Assembly: GCA_002914845.1 (NCBI GenBank)
Contig: JXTC01000645.1
Span: forward strand, 35,329 to 99,328
Reading direction: 5' to 3'
Origin: Trema orientale
Taxonomy: Eukaryota; Streptophyta; Magnoliopsida; Rosales; Cannabaceae
Length of the DNA stretch: 64,000 bases
The notes below the pieces were generated by a model. It was not told the DNA's origin, ran no database searches, and saw only the letters and a program-made list of their open reading frames with translations. Within the stretch, counting starts at the first letter, position 1. Each line of letters begins with the position of its first letter. Below, one piece after another: positions 35,696-45,733 of the stretch. The position numbers were made by a program, and so were the translations under genes.

Positions 35696-36546
35696 TATCT
35701 AGTTTTTTTTCTTTTACGTATTTATGTAAATATTTTGTTATAAATACTAATTTTTTCTTTGATTAATTGTTACTTTGGTTTGTGCTATTTTAGATTTCAA
35801 GTTTTTTCTTCATTAGAGAGGTAAGTTTCCCCAAATTCTAATGTAGTTTAATTGATTTTTTAAATATATGAATTAATTAATGTTTTAGGTATTTATATGA
35901 ATATGTGGATTTATGTTATAATTTTGTGGAGCATTTATTAGATTTGAAGTTGAATATGTTTTTTGTGAAATATATATTTTGGTTTATGAAATTTATTAAT
36001 AGTTTGATTTTAGAGTATAGAATATATTTGTTTAAGAGTGTTAATTTTAATTTTTTTACTTTGGTTTTGAGGTTAATTTTTTTTTTTATAGGTTTTTCGG
36101 ATTGATTTTAATTCTTATGTGTATAACTTTATTGTTTATCTTTTAAAAGAAATGATTTAAGAATTAGTTTAGATTAATTAAAGTAATTGTAATTTTTTTT
36201 TTTAAATCTGTGACATCTATAACAACGACATTTGTCGTGGCTATAGGTATTAATTTATATATATATTTTTTAAAAATTATGTCTATAGTGACGACAAAGG
36301 GGTCTATATTGATAGACCTATAGCGACGACTATATTATGACGACTTTGTCGCCGCTATAGGTCTATAGGGGCGACAATATGATCCATAGCGATGACAAAA
36401 GTTGTCGTTATAGATCCTTTTTCTTGTAGTGCTCTTTCTCTTTCTCTTTCTATTTTTTTTCATGAAAAGATATGCAATGAATTTTAGTAAGCCAAAATGA
36501 TGCCTTTCTATTGGTAGAAAAAAAAATGTACCGACGGATTGATACC
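34804..36546 (-). mobile_element. MITE, family B (copy 3), split by a CACTA element
   Basis: The left half (34804-34903) begins GGTCACCAATTCAATAGGTA and ends GACGTGCATCATTA. The right half (36432-36546) has TTTTTTTCATGAAAAGATATGC and ends TGTACCGACGGATTGATACC. Together they align in reverse to the family consensus, for example GACGTGCATCATTA at 37899-37912. Both outer flanks carry TAATAATAATA. Confidence 0.65.
34904..36431. mobile_element. Non-autonomous CACTA element (about 1.5 kb)
   Basis: Termini CAATACAAGAAAA (34904-34916) and, reversed, CACTACAAGAAAA (36431-36419) differ at one base. Subterminal zones are crowded with TATAGCGACGACA and its complement: at least eight copies in 34960-35520 and six in 36215-36415. 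The interior is CT-rich then AT-rich, with no transposase. The 3-base flanks are TTA and CTC, so no clean target duplication is visible. Confidence 0.75.
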
Positions 36547-36763
36547 CATAATAATAATAATAATAATAATAATCCAATAGAAAGATTATTATTATTATCT
36601 AGTAATTTTATCGATCATCATATATATAATTGAAAAAACAAACTAATGATTTTTTTTGAGCGAACCAAACCACCAGAAAAAAAATCTAATGAAAAATGCC
36701 CTTTATATTAAGCCATAATAATATGAGTCTTAAACTTGATGAAATTAGTATATAATATTCTTG

Positions 36764-38935
36764 TTACCAGATGAGAGCGTTTCGATTTTCGGTCACATTT
36801 TGATCTCCAATCCTTGCAAGCCTGCTGAGGTTTTCTGGCTTTGCATCATCTATGCTCATCTCATGGACTTCCATTTGATCATCCTAAATTTTTATATATT
36901 ATTTAGGTCAAATAATTCTAATTAATTTGCTTCCAATCCTTCAATTACAAATATATTTTTGATATAGTTTCATTTGTTAAATTTGAAGGCAAACAACATC
37001 ACTAGTACTCTCTCTCTCTCTCTCTATATATATATTTGTAAATACCTGAATTCTCAGATAGTTTATTTGGTTGTCATCATATTGGTGATCTTTATAATAA
37101 TCAGAATTGCTTTTTGAGTTTCCCAGAATAAAGGAGGTGTATAGGTCTACCATGTCATCGGATGCCCTAAAGAGGACATCAAACAAAGGTGGCAGTCCTT
37201 TTCCTAATTTCAGCAACCAATCAAAAAACCCTCCGTTCTCAACAACATGACGTCCCTTCTGCTTTTCTATTGATCCGGTTCCAAGGGAGAGAATAAGGAA
37301 GTTGCGGTACTCAGTCATGTTACTAGTAGCAATATTTTTCTTCTGTAAAATCTTTGCTGCTTCACGTATTCCAAGTAGTGTCTAAAATGCCACGAATAAT
37401 ATTAATTCTTATGTCCATAAGAATTTTTTTTTTCTTTTTATAAAATGAATATCATGGCTAGCCTAGCTACCGTATATATATATATGTATGTTATGTATTG
37501 TGTATATAGTTATAGAATAGTTGAACAATAATATCATACATAAAATATTCTTTTTAATAATTAATAATAAGCACTGAAGCTATTGAAAAAATAGGCTACG
37601 TACGTACAGGATTGTTGGCAGCAAGTCCTCCATCAACAAAGTGGAGCTGATTACCATCGGCTATGAATTTACTGGAAGGAAAGTACAAAGGCGCTGCTGA
37701 TGTACTAATGACCACGTTTTCCAATCGTACATCTGACTTAGTCTCTCTGGCCTACACAATAAAATACTCTAACTACAAGATCATGGAGTCAAGATTAATA
37801 TATATATGGTTGCCTGTAGGTATTTTTTTTTTATTAGGTATTTTTTTTTCGCCGTTGGATGATCCAACGACTATAATAATATGCATGAAAAGACGTGCAT
37901 CATTAATGCTATTTTTCGCTCTTACTTTTTAATATAAAAAATGTAAATTTTTTTTTCATTAGCCAAATTGATACTTATGCATAGATATAAAAAAAAAAAA
38001 TACCTACTGAATTAGTGCTATATGTATGCATGATATTCATGAGTATATATGCTTTAGTACCTAATCTATATATATATATATATAGTACCTACCTGTTGAG
38101 TAGAGAAGACGTGTGGACACAAGTTTTGCATATCATAAGCAGGAATGACAACATTTGTGAGCGTGTTAGCCAAGAGTGTGTCCCCAGCTATTTCTTTAAT
38201 CTTTTGATGAAGGTGACAGCCATCATACTTTGGTGCTAATAATCTTACCAAGCACCAAATTGCCGCCTTTTTAACATGCGACACAACGTACTTTTGAAAG
38301 AAACCTTGATTTGGATCTCTTCCTGATCTCCAGTAGGCTTCAGCTTCTTGTTTGGCTACTTTAGCCTCGGATGAGAATATTTTTGGACCTTCCTCGAAAT
38401 AAAATTTCTTGATATCTTGAGCGGGAACGGCCTTACCATTTTGATCATATGGTGTAGTAAGCATGGCCGTCACGATCCCTCCTGTGCTTGTCCCTGCTAT
38501 CACGTCGAAGTAGTCTGCAATTCTTGCTTGAGGACCATCGAGTTTCTGCTTGTTGTAACATTAGAGAATCCACTGATTGATTAATTATAGATATATGTAC
38601 ATGTATATATCCATATTTCACAGAGCAATAGTGCATATACATAACTAAGTGCCTATCTTTTTGGATATATATATCGTACCATTAATTCTAAATTAGGTAC
38701 TGTTTATTTAGTACTATAACTTATTTACATTATTTTTCTTCAAGTTAATCTTCCTACTAACTCTAGGCCTAATTGATATGTACACTACATAACTTACCTG
38801 AAGCTCTTTTTCTAGGAAGTCGAGAATAGTTGCTGGGATAATACCCCGAATCCCGCCTCCATCAATGCTAAGTATAGTCATTCTTTTACTATTAGTAACA
38901 GAAGATTTGGGGATATGTCTTTGATATGAATCCAT
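36764..38935 (-). CDS. Patatin-like lipid acyl hydrolase
   Basis: Five exons on the minus strand, all in phase 0: 38935-38798, 38545-38093, 37751-37608, 37381-37046, 36883-36764; 396 residues. Patatin-like proteins hydrolyse galactolipids and phospholipids to free fatty acids and act in defence, wounding and storage. The oxyanion-hole motif DGGGIRG is at 25-31, the nucleophile Ser66 in GTSTG, and the catalytic Asp237 in DGG. There is no N-terminal signal peptide, unlike vacuolar potato patatin, so a cytosolic or membrane-associated protein like Arabidopsis PLP2 is likely. The start at 38935 was chosen because an upstream in-frame extension adds only a hydrophobic non-conserved stretch. A TATA box CTATAAATAG lies at 39077-39068. 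A MITE sits in intron 2. It has a dead duplicate at 29620-32299. Confidence 0.95.
37808..38018 (-). mobile_element. MITE, family B (copy 4) in the patatin gene intron 2
   Basis: Contains TAGGTATTTTTTTTTC, CGTTGGATGATCCAACGACT and, at the other end, AAAAATACCTACTGAATTAG. It makes up about 210 of the 341 bases of the intron and is absent from the corresponding place in the pseudogene as far as can be judged. Confidence 0.6.
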
Positions 38936-39485
38936 GATGATCAAGAAGTTAATTATTGGAAGATATATATGTAGCAAAGTTAATTTCTCTCAAGACCTTC
39001 AAAGTTAAGTTTGGAACAAATAATTGGTAGGAGAGCAGTGGAGAAGAGTTAGGTGATATGGCAAGTTCTATTTATAGAGTAGGCAAAGGGGCTTGACTTA
39101 TTCTTTGTTTAATGGAAGAAGATGATTTCGGTATTATCTTTGACTAAGGAATCCCTACATTTTTTCTTTTTTCTTTTTTTGGCTGAAGAAGGAATCGCTA
39201 CCTTAGTTCATTGGCTTCATATTCTTAGTTCATTATGATAAGGATTCAGATTCATCCCTCTCAAATAAAGGAAATATCTCTTCGGCTTGAATATATTTGT
39301 GATCATTATCTTTTGGTTTGCGGTTTGTACTATCTCTCTCTATATATGAATAGTTAATATCAATAAACAATACGCATTATTCCATATTACCTTCAGTTTC
39401 TATACGTTGGTCCTCCCACCGCCTTTTCTCTTCCTTTAACAGTTGGGAAAGCACCTGTGCATGTGTGCCACATTTACTGCATGAA
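38936..39485. promoter_or_regulatory. Patatin gene promoter side of the shared flank
   Basis: Carries the TATA box at 39068-39077 (minus strand). Much of 38936-39140 is duplicated at 32300-32480, where the TATA box is damaged. Confidence 0.5.
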
Positions 39486-39662
39486 TAATGCTATAGGACA
39501 CCAGTGGTGCCAGCACTACAGTGATGTGTCAGTCTGTCACTGGCTAATCATAATTATAATTTAAGTGGGGTCTATGTGGGACCCAGTTTATTAATTAAAT
39601 CATCCAGTGACAAACAGACATGTCACTGTGGTGCTGGGCATCACTGGTGCCCCATAGCATTA
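39486..39662 (+). mobile_element. MITE, family A (copy 2, intact)
   Basis: A 177-base hairpin element. The left arm TAATGCTATAGGACACCAGT is mirrored by the right arm, reversed TAATGCTATGGGGCACCAGT, and the inverted repeat extends about 55 bases through CAGCACTACAGTGATGTGTC and its partner. It lies between the patatin and INSIG genes in the right duplicate and is not found in the left one. Confidence 0.75.
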
Positions 39663-40920
39663 CTCTTAGTGCATATTATCACTTTTTGGGATAACGGTCA
39701 AAAATACTTTTGATTTTTCACTTTTCTGCACAAATTAATTAACTTTCAGATTTCACAACTTAATACTATAGTATTTAAAATCCTTGCAAATATGCACTTG
39801 TGATGCAATTGACCGATTTTAATAGTAAAAAGATGTAGTATCCCGGCACTAATTTAATAAAAATGTATTAAACACCAATATAATTTTTGAATGAAAGGTT
39901 TAAAAAAATTAATTTTACACCTAATACTCCTCATTCCATTTATATTCCTTATATCTTTTAAATGAAATCTTCAAAATATAATTAAAGAAAAATCTGATAA
40001 TATGTTACTGGTCAAACATTTTAATAAGTTAATGAGAATACTTTCGTCTCTTTTAAGGGTATATATTGATCTGTACCCCAAAAAAAAAGGATATATATTG
40101 ATCACATAAATTTAAATAATATGATTATTAGTTTACAGAATTCAAAAATTAGATTAGGTTTTCTTTAAAAAAAAAAAGTCAAGGATTTTGTGTCATTATC
40201 TCTTTCATTTTTTATTTTAACGTTTTGTTTTTACATACTTACGCATGGAAAATAACGTACGGCTCACTTTTTGCTATTGCTAGTTTGTTGAATATTGTTA
40301 TAATGCCATATATATTTCAAAGATAATATTGAAAGGAGGAAAATGTATCCTAAGAAATAGTTTCCTCTATTTCTATTTTCATTTTTTTTTTCCTTTTGGA
40401 CTATAGAACCCAAACTCCAAATACAGCCCAAGTTGTTTTAAGTAGAAACTAGCTAGGCGAAATTACTCGGTTGAAAATATGAAAGATATAATAATTTAAT
40501 ATGAAACAAATAAAAACAAATGAAGGAACAATAGTGGAGTTGAAGACTGAAGTCATAACAATAAGAATTCAAATGGAGGAAGATTAGATGAGTTGAAGAC
40601 TGAAGTCATATGATAATAAGAGTACTCATCCTTTTGTGGGGTCCTAACTCCTAACCGGAGGGCAGTGTGGAGTGTGGTGGAAGTGGAACCACATGGGTTA
40701 ATTGTCTTGACACAACATCCACATATACAATATCTATCATCCTGTCTTGTGAACTGATCAACAAAAGACCTTCACTGTCAACGCCTCCACACTACTCCTC
40801 TCCTCGACTACTTATGGATTCAACAGAAGAGGCCTACGTAGTAGTAGTAGTAGTACAAGTGACAAAACCAAGTTTTCTCACAATACAAAACAATTTTAGT
40901 TAGTCTCTGAACTCGAAATC
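39663..40920 (+). promoter_or_regulatory. Upstream region of the INSIG-domain gene
   Basis: The part 40400-40920 is the duplicated flank shared with 33281-33719. A TAG triplet repeat is at 40840-40855. Within it, TTGAAGACTGAAGTCATA occurs twice (40540 and 40593). No TATA box stands out. Confidence 0.4.
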
Positions 40921-42111
40921 ATGCGTTCCCTCCTTGTGTTAAAATCCTCTTGCTTTCTTTACGGCTCGTCCAACAATGCCAAGTCCAGGCGTTTTCAGCT
41001 TGGCAAAGCAGCTTCCTGCAGCCTGAGAAAACCGGGGAGAACAAGCCTCAGAAAAGCTTGGCCTTCAATCTCAGTTTCCCTCTTTGGTTCAGGTTTCTTC
41101 TTGGGTTCCTTGATCGATGGCCTTCACTCCAGGGTAGGCCTTGTGGTGTATGACAATGGAGCCATTAACATTGGTCCACTGCATACAAATGTCTGGGTAA
41201 GTGTAACTTCTGAGCAATTATATTGTTATCGATCATAACTTCGATGGTGTTTTTCTTCTCTTGCTCTTGACATTGGTGCCTGGTAATAGGTTCCTTTTCT
41301 CCTTGGTTCGTTTTATTGCACTGTTGGGTTGCTTCAACTATTCTTGGATGAAAGGAGCTCTTCAGAGATTCCAGAGGATATCCAAGAGAAGGCAGCTGCT
41401 TCTTTGATGTGAGTTTCTATTACATCAGGTTTGAAAAGATTAAAAATCCTTCAAAGTGAAAAATACGTGTACCAAATGGGGATTAGACTGTGGCCATTGT
41501 TAATTTAGCCTCTGACACTTTGAATTCTTGTTGAAGGCAGAGCACTTGTGCTATTTATAGAACTAAGTGCTGAAATGTACAAAGCTGGAGTTGCAGACAA
41601 CATTGAGGCTTACGTATTATTCGGATTAGCAGAGCTTTTATGGCTATCTTTGGACAGAACATTGTTGGGCTTCACACTGGCATGCATTGTCGGACTTGGT
41701 TGTCCGCTGGCCGAGATTCCCTTGATGAAGTAAAAAACATGTCATTTCATTGTCTTAACTATTCGCTCAAATGGTTTTTAATCGACTTCTGTCTATTGAG
41801 GCTCAAGGCTTAACCTCCTTCATGCAGGTTCTTCCAACTTTGGTATTATCCACAGCCAAACATTGAGATCTTTGGCCAGGTAAATGGTAGCACGCAAAAT
41901 TAATAAAACCACTAACTATAGTATGTAAGGAATATTTTGTTAACCTTCATTGTTGAACAAAATTTGAGTTTCCGTAATTGCTCCCATGCAGGGATTAGTC
42001 AGCTGGACAATCACTTGCTATTTCGCCTATACACCATTCTTGATTAATTTCTCACGATGGCTGAAGTCGGTATTTTCTGATGGAACTAACAGCAATGACG
42101 ACTCTTCTTAG
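40921..42111 (+). CDS. INSIG-domain (insulin-induced protein family) membrane protein
   Basis: Five exons, 40921-41196, 41290-41408, 41541-41729, 41828-41879 and 41992-42111, encode 251 residues. After a basic, Ser-rich N-terminus (about 1-47) that may be an organelle transit peptide, there are about five hydrophobic segments. The arrangement [60 protein letters not shown] follows animal and fungal INSIG proteins, which hold sterol sensors in the endoplasmic reticulum. Plants have a distant INSIG-like family of unknown role; a plastid location is possible given the N-terminus. The ATG is supported by its conservation in the truncated duplicate at 33720. It converges on the NFU gene, with stop codons 395 bases apart. 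Confidence 0.75.
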
Positions 42112-42505
42112 AGGAAAAATTTGACATTGTTCCATATCTCAAGTCAAGTCCCAAAGACCTTCCTTGTATCAATTGTTGAACCATACCAAATCTAGAGTTG
42201 AAAGTGTGTTCGACAAGGATTGCATCTATTGATCTGATTGTTCCTGAAATGTTAATCTACCATAGAATATAAAAACAAAATACATGTATGAATAATGTGA
42301 AAAGATCGACTATAGGATATTTTGACATAATGCTCCACAAAAGGAAATACATAGGAAGAACTGAGCAATACCCCCTAATCCTATCCCGAAATGTAATATC
42401 TACTGTTCGTAATATCTTTCTTCTGGCTTCAAATTGACATATTTTCTGCCAGAAGTGAACAATGCTGAACAAGTAGTTTCCTCAAATCTTCAGAGATAGA
42501 AGAAC
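42112..42505. other. Convergent 3' region of INSIG-domain and NFU genes
   Basis: Only the 3' ends of the two transcripts are expected here, and they may overlap. No additional gene. Confidence 0.6.
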
Positions 42506-44327
42506 CTACTGTTGGAAGACAACGTTTACAACATCTGGGAACTTCTCCTTGATTGCCGCTTTGATTCCAGATCCAATCGACTCGGGCCCAACATAGTTTA
42601 CCAAGCAATCTCCATTTTCAACAGATAAAACTTCCACACTTCCACCGAAGTTCTTTATAGCTGGTCTCAAAATGTCAAGATGACCATTCACTGCCTGCAA
42701 ATGCAGCATTTAGATATTCAGTTGTCACCAAACTAGCACGTATTAACTTTCTGGTACTCTTATCGAAGAATAAATTGAAAACTCACCTCAACGGTTGTCT
42801 CCCTTGTCTCTTCATCAGATACTTGGCAAATATCTTTGACTGCATCTCCAAACTTTTCCTTTAGTACACGTTCAATCCCCATCTTCATAGTAGTTGTTGA
42901 GCTAGGACAGCTTCCACATGCCCCTGTTAATTATTTTCAATAGCAATGTCTCAGTTATAATAACCGTACATTCATGGCAGTGGAAACTAAAATCACCACC
43001 ACGACATCTTCACCTCTTTTTTTTTTTTTTTTTTCCAACTTTCTTTTAGAACTTCCAATGATTATTATGCAGCTTTTAATTGGAGCTACTAGTCAGGTTA
43101 AACAGGGAAACCCACGTTTCAAACCTATAATACCAGCTTATCTAGCATATACTTCATAATCTAAAACAATCTGTGCTCATTTAGGACTCGAAAACATATA
43201 GAACCAGATCGGACAAGGAATTGGAAATAAGTACTCAATCGAAGTTAGATTGTAAATCACATATTTACCACTCTTCAGACAGTAACTGAACAATATTTGA
43301 ATGACAGAGACAAGATATATCAGAGCTACTAGTCATGGTAAGTAGAGACACTCACGTTTCAAACCTATCATACCAGCTTATCTAGCAAATACCTCATCAT
43401 CTAAGACGATCTGTGCGGATGTAGGAGTCGAAAAGACAGAGAATCAGATTAGACAGAGAGCTGGAAAAATGTTACTTAATCAAAGTAAGATTGCCCATTT
43501 GATATGCGCATAAAACAAGATTCAAATGTAAATTGTATATTTATCACTCTTCGGACAGTAGCTGAAAATCTCTGAATACATTAATCACTGGAGAACCCAA
43601 GGTATGTGAGAATGCACAGAACAATAACCCATTAAACTTCACAATGTCAGCTGTTCATACACATTCTATCCCTACTTCCATGGGCAAAGAGAGCAATAAA
43701 ATCAAATAATAAGACTACGGTCAATCATATTTTTGAACCTGAAACCAACCCAAAGCAGATAATCAAGTCCTATATTATATTTGCAGTTCAGGAATATCTT
43801 CTATGCTTTTGATTTTGAAAAACACAAATTTCTTTTAAAGGGGGGGAAAAAAAAAAAAAAAAAAAAACCAACTTCAAAGATACTTGCAGTAGCTTGAATT
43901 GGAAGCAAATGGTACGATTTTATGGCTATATTGACCAAAATGAGCCACAATTAGATGAAAAACAGAAGGAGGAGCTAGACCCACCTTGGAGTTTCAGAGA
44001 AACGACACCGTCTTCGACGGACACAACGTCGACGTTTCCACCATCGGCAATGAGATACGGCCGTACGTCCTCGAGAACCAAGTCAACGTTTTGAGGAGTG
44101 AGTTCAAACTTCTGGGCAGAATAGAGACCTGGAGAAGAAGAAGAAGAAGAACCAGTGGGTGCGCCTGGGTTCGAAGCTCTAATGGCGGTTTTGGAGAGTG
44201 GCTTGCTTTGAGAGGTTAGACTGCGTTGTTTCACGGATATAAATTGTGGGTATTGATGAGATTTAACTATGACCTTCGGAGAAGACAACGGAAGTTTGCG
44301 CAATCCGGTGGCAGTGAGAGAAGCCAT
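42506..44327 (-). CDS. NFU2: NifU-like iron-sulfur scaffold protein, chloroplast type
   Basis: Three exons on the minus strand, 44327-43985, 42923-42787 and 42694-42506, encode 222 residues. Chloroplast NFU proteins assemble 4Fe-4S and 2Fe-2S clusters and pass them to photosystem I and ferredoxins. A Ser/Lys-rich transit peptide covers about residues 1-52. The first NifU domain (about 73-150) holds the cluster-binding pair Cys117-x-x-Cys120 (GACGSCPSS). The second domain (161-222) lacks the CxxC pair, as in Arabidopsis NFU1-3. The start at 44327 is the first true ATG; an upstream in-frame TTG is not a start in plants. NFU2 rather than NFU1 or NFU3 is a guess from general likeness. Intron 1 is about 1060 bases and has a tandem duplication. 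Confidence 0.93.
43081..43580. repeat. Tandem duplication in NFU intron 1
   Basis: About 240 bases are present twice: GAGCTACTAGTCAGG..., ACGTTTCAAACCTATAATACC and TTTACCACTCTTCAGACAGTA at 43083-43280, and GAGCTACTAGTCATGG..., ACGTTTCAAACCTATCATACC and TTTATCACTCTTCGGACAGTA at 43323-43560. The second has an extra 30-40 bases. Confidence 0.75.
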
Positions 44328-45210
44328 GGTCAAAACAGGAGCTTGAACTCGAACAAATTTGGCTTTTTTTTTTTTTCGTGGAGTCTGAAATTGAAAAGGA
44401 TTAAGTGAATGTGAGTATATTTCGTCATTTCAAGAAGTTTAAGGGTCCCAGTTGTAAATAAGAAAAAGTAACGAGTGGTGCCCGGCTACCGGGACAATTT
44501 GTTTCTAGATTTTCCTCAATTTCGCCCCAAAAGATAAATGGTGGCCAAAATGAATTTATAGGAATTCAAAACAATTGAACCATAATTCAAACTTCAAAGT
44601 GGGTATATACATTTTTGTTGTTGTTGGAAAAAGGTAGTTTCCTTTGCTAGCAAATAATTATTCTTAATTTTGACACTAAAAACTTGTGTCAAATTTTCAA
44701 TCCAATCTTATGTTAAAGTGGGACTATAGTATTTATTAAAAATCATATTATAATAATTTAGTACAAGTTCTTTAGTACGAATTATAAGTGTCCATGAAAA
44801 ATATTCCAAAAAATAAGCCATATCCGTCTAACAAACTCTCCTTTTCTTCCAAGTACAATAAACGTTACACTCACTCGTATGTAGGGAAGATAAAGTACAT
44901 TTATTATCTGTTTAAAATATCCAAAAGCTCCTCCAAATCAAATTCCCAAAAGATTGCATTTTTCTTTGAGGAGCCAATAATAAAATTAAGTTTCTTTTTA
45001 GTTTGTTATTCACGTGAATTTAAAGATTGTATCTTTTCCTTCTTTAGTGTTACATTAAGCTCTAAATGATAACCAAACATACATGTATGTAAATGATAAA
45101 ATTCATAATTCGTGTTTCACTTACTTAACCGGGAAAGGGTACAGATAGCTGGTGCACACTCACTCAATTAGGGTTTCACTCTTAGAGAGGGGGTAGAGAG
45201 TGAAGAGGAC
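44328..45210. promoter_or_regulatory. Divergent promoter region of NFU and Agenet/DUF724 genes
   Basis: The two ATGs are 883 bases apart and point away from each other. A telo-box TTAGGGTTT is at 45168-45176, 35 bases before the rightward start. No TATA box is clear on either side. Confidence 0.5.
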
Positions 45211-45697
45211 ATGACAGGGTCAGGCATGGACACTAACGACCCAAACCATTTGTATATGTTCTCAAAAGGCTCCGAAGTTGAGGTTAGCAGCGACGAAGAA
45301 GGGTTCAAGGGGGCTTGGTTCAAAGCCTTCGTGGTGGAGAACCCAGTTAGCTCTTCTGCCTCAAAGAAGAGGAAGAAGGTTTTGGTTGAGTACTGGAGTC
45401 TCGTCACTGAAGATGGATCCAAGCCATTGAGGGAGAATGTTGATCTGGGTTACTTAAGGCCTTTGCCTCCTGACGCTGGCTCCCAAGATTTCGAGGTTGG
45501 AGATGTAGTTGATGCGGATTACAGAGATGGGTGGTGGACTGGGCTCGTCAAGAAGGTTCTAGGTAATTCTAAGTACAGAGTCTTTTTTGAGAATCCCCCA
45601 GATGTGATTGAATTTGAGCAAAAGCAAATGCGGGTTCATCAAGATTGGGTTGCTGGCAAGTGGGTTCGTCCCAAAAAAGAGCAGCAGGTATTTCTCA

Positions 45698-45733
<36 letters not shown>

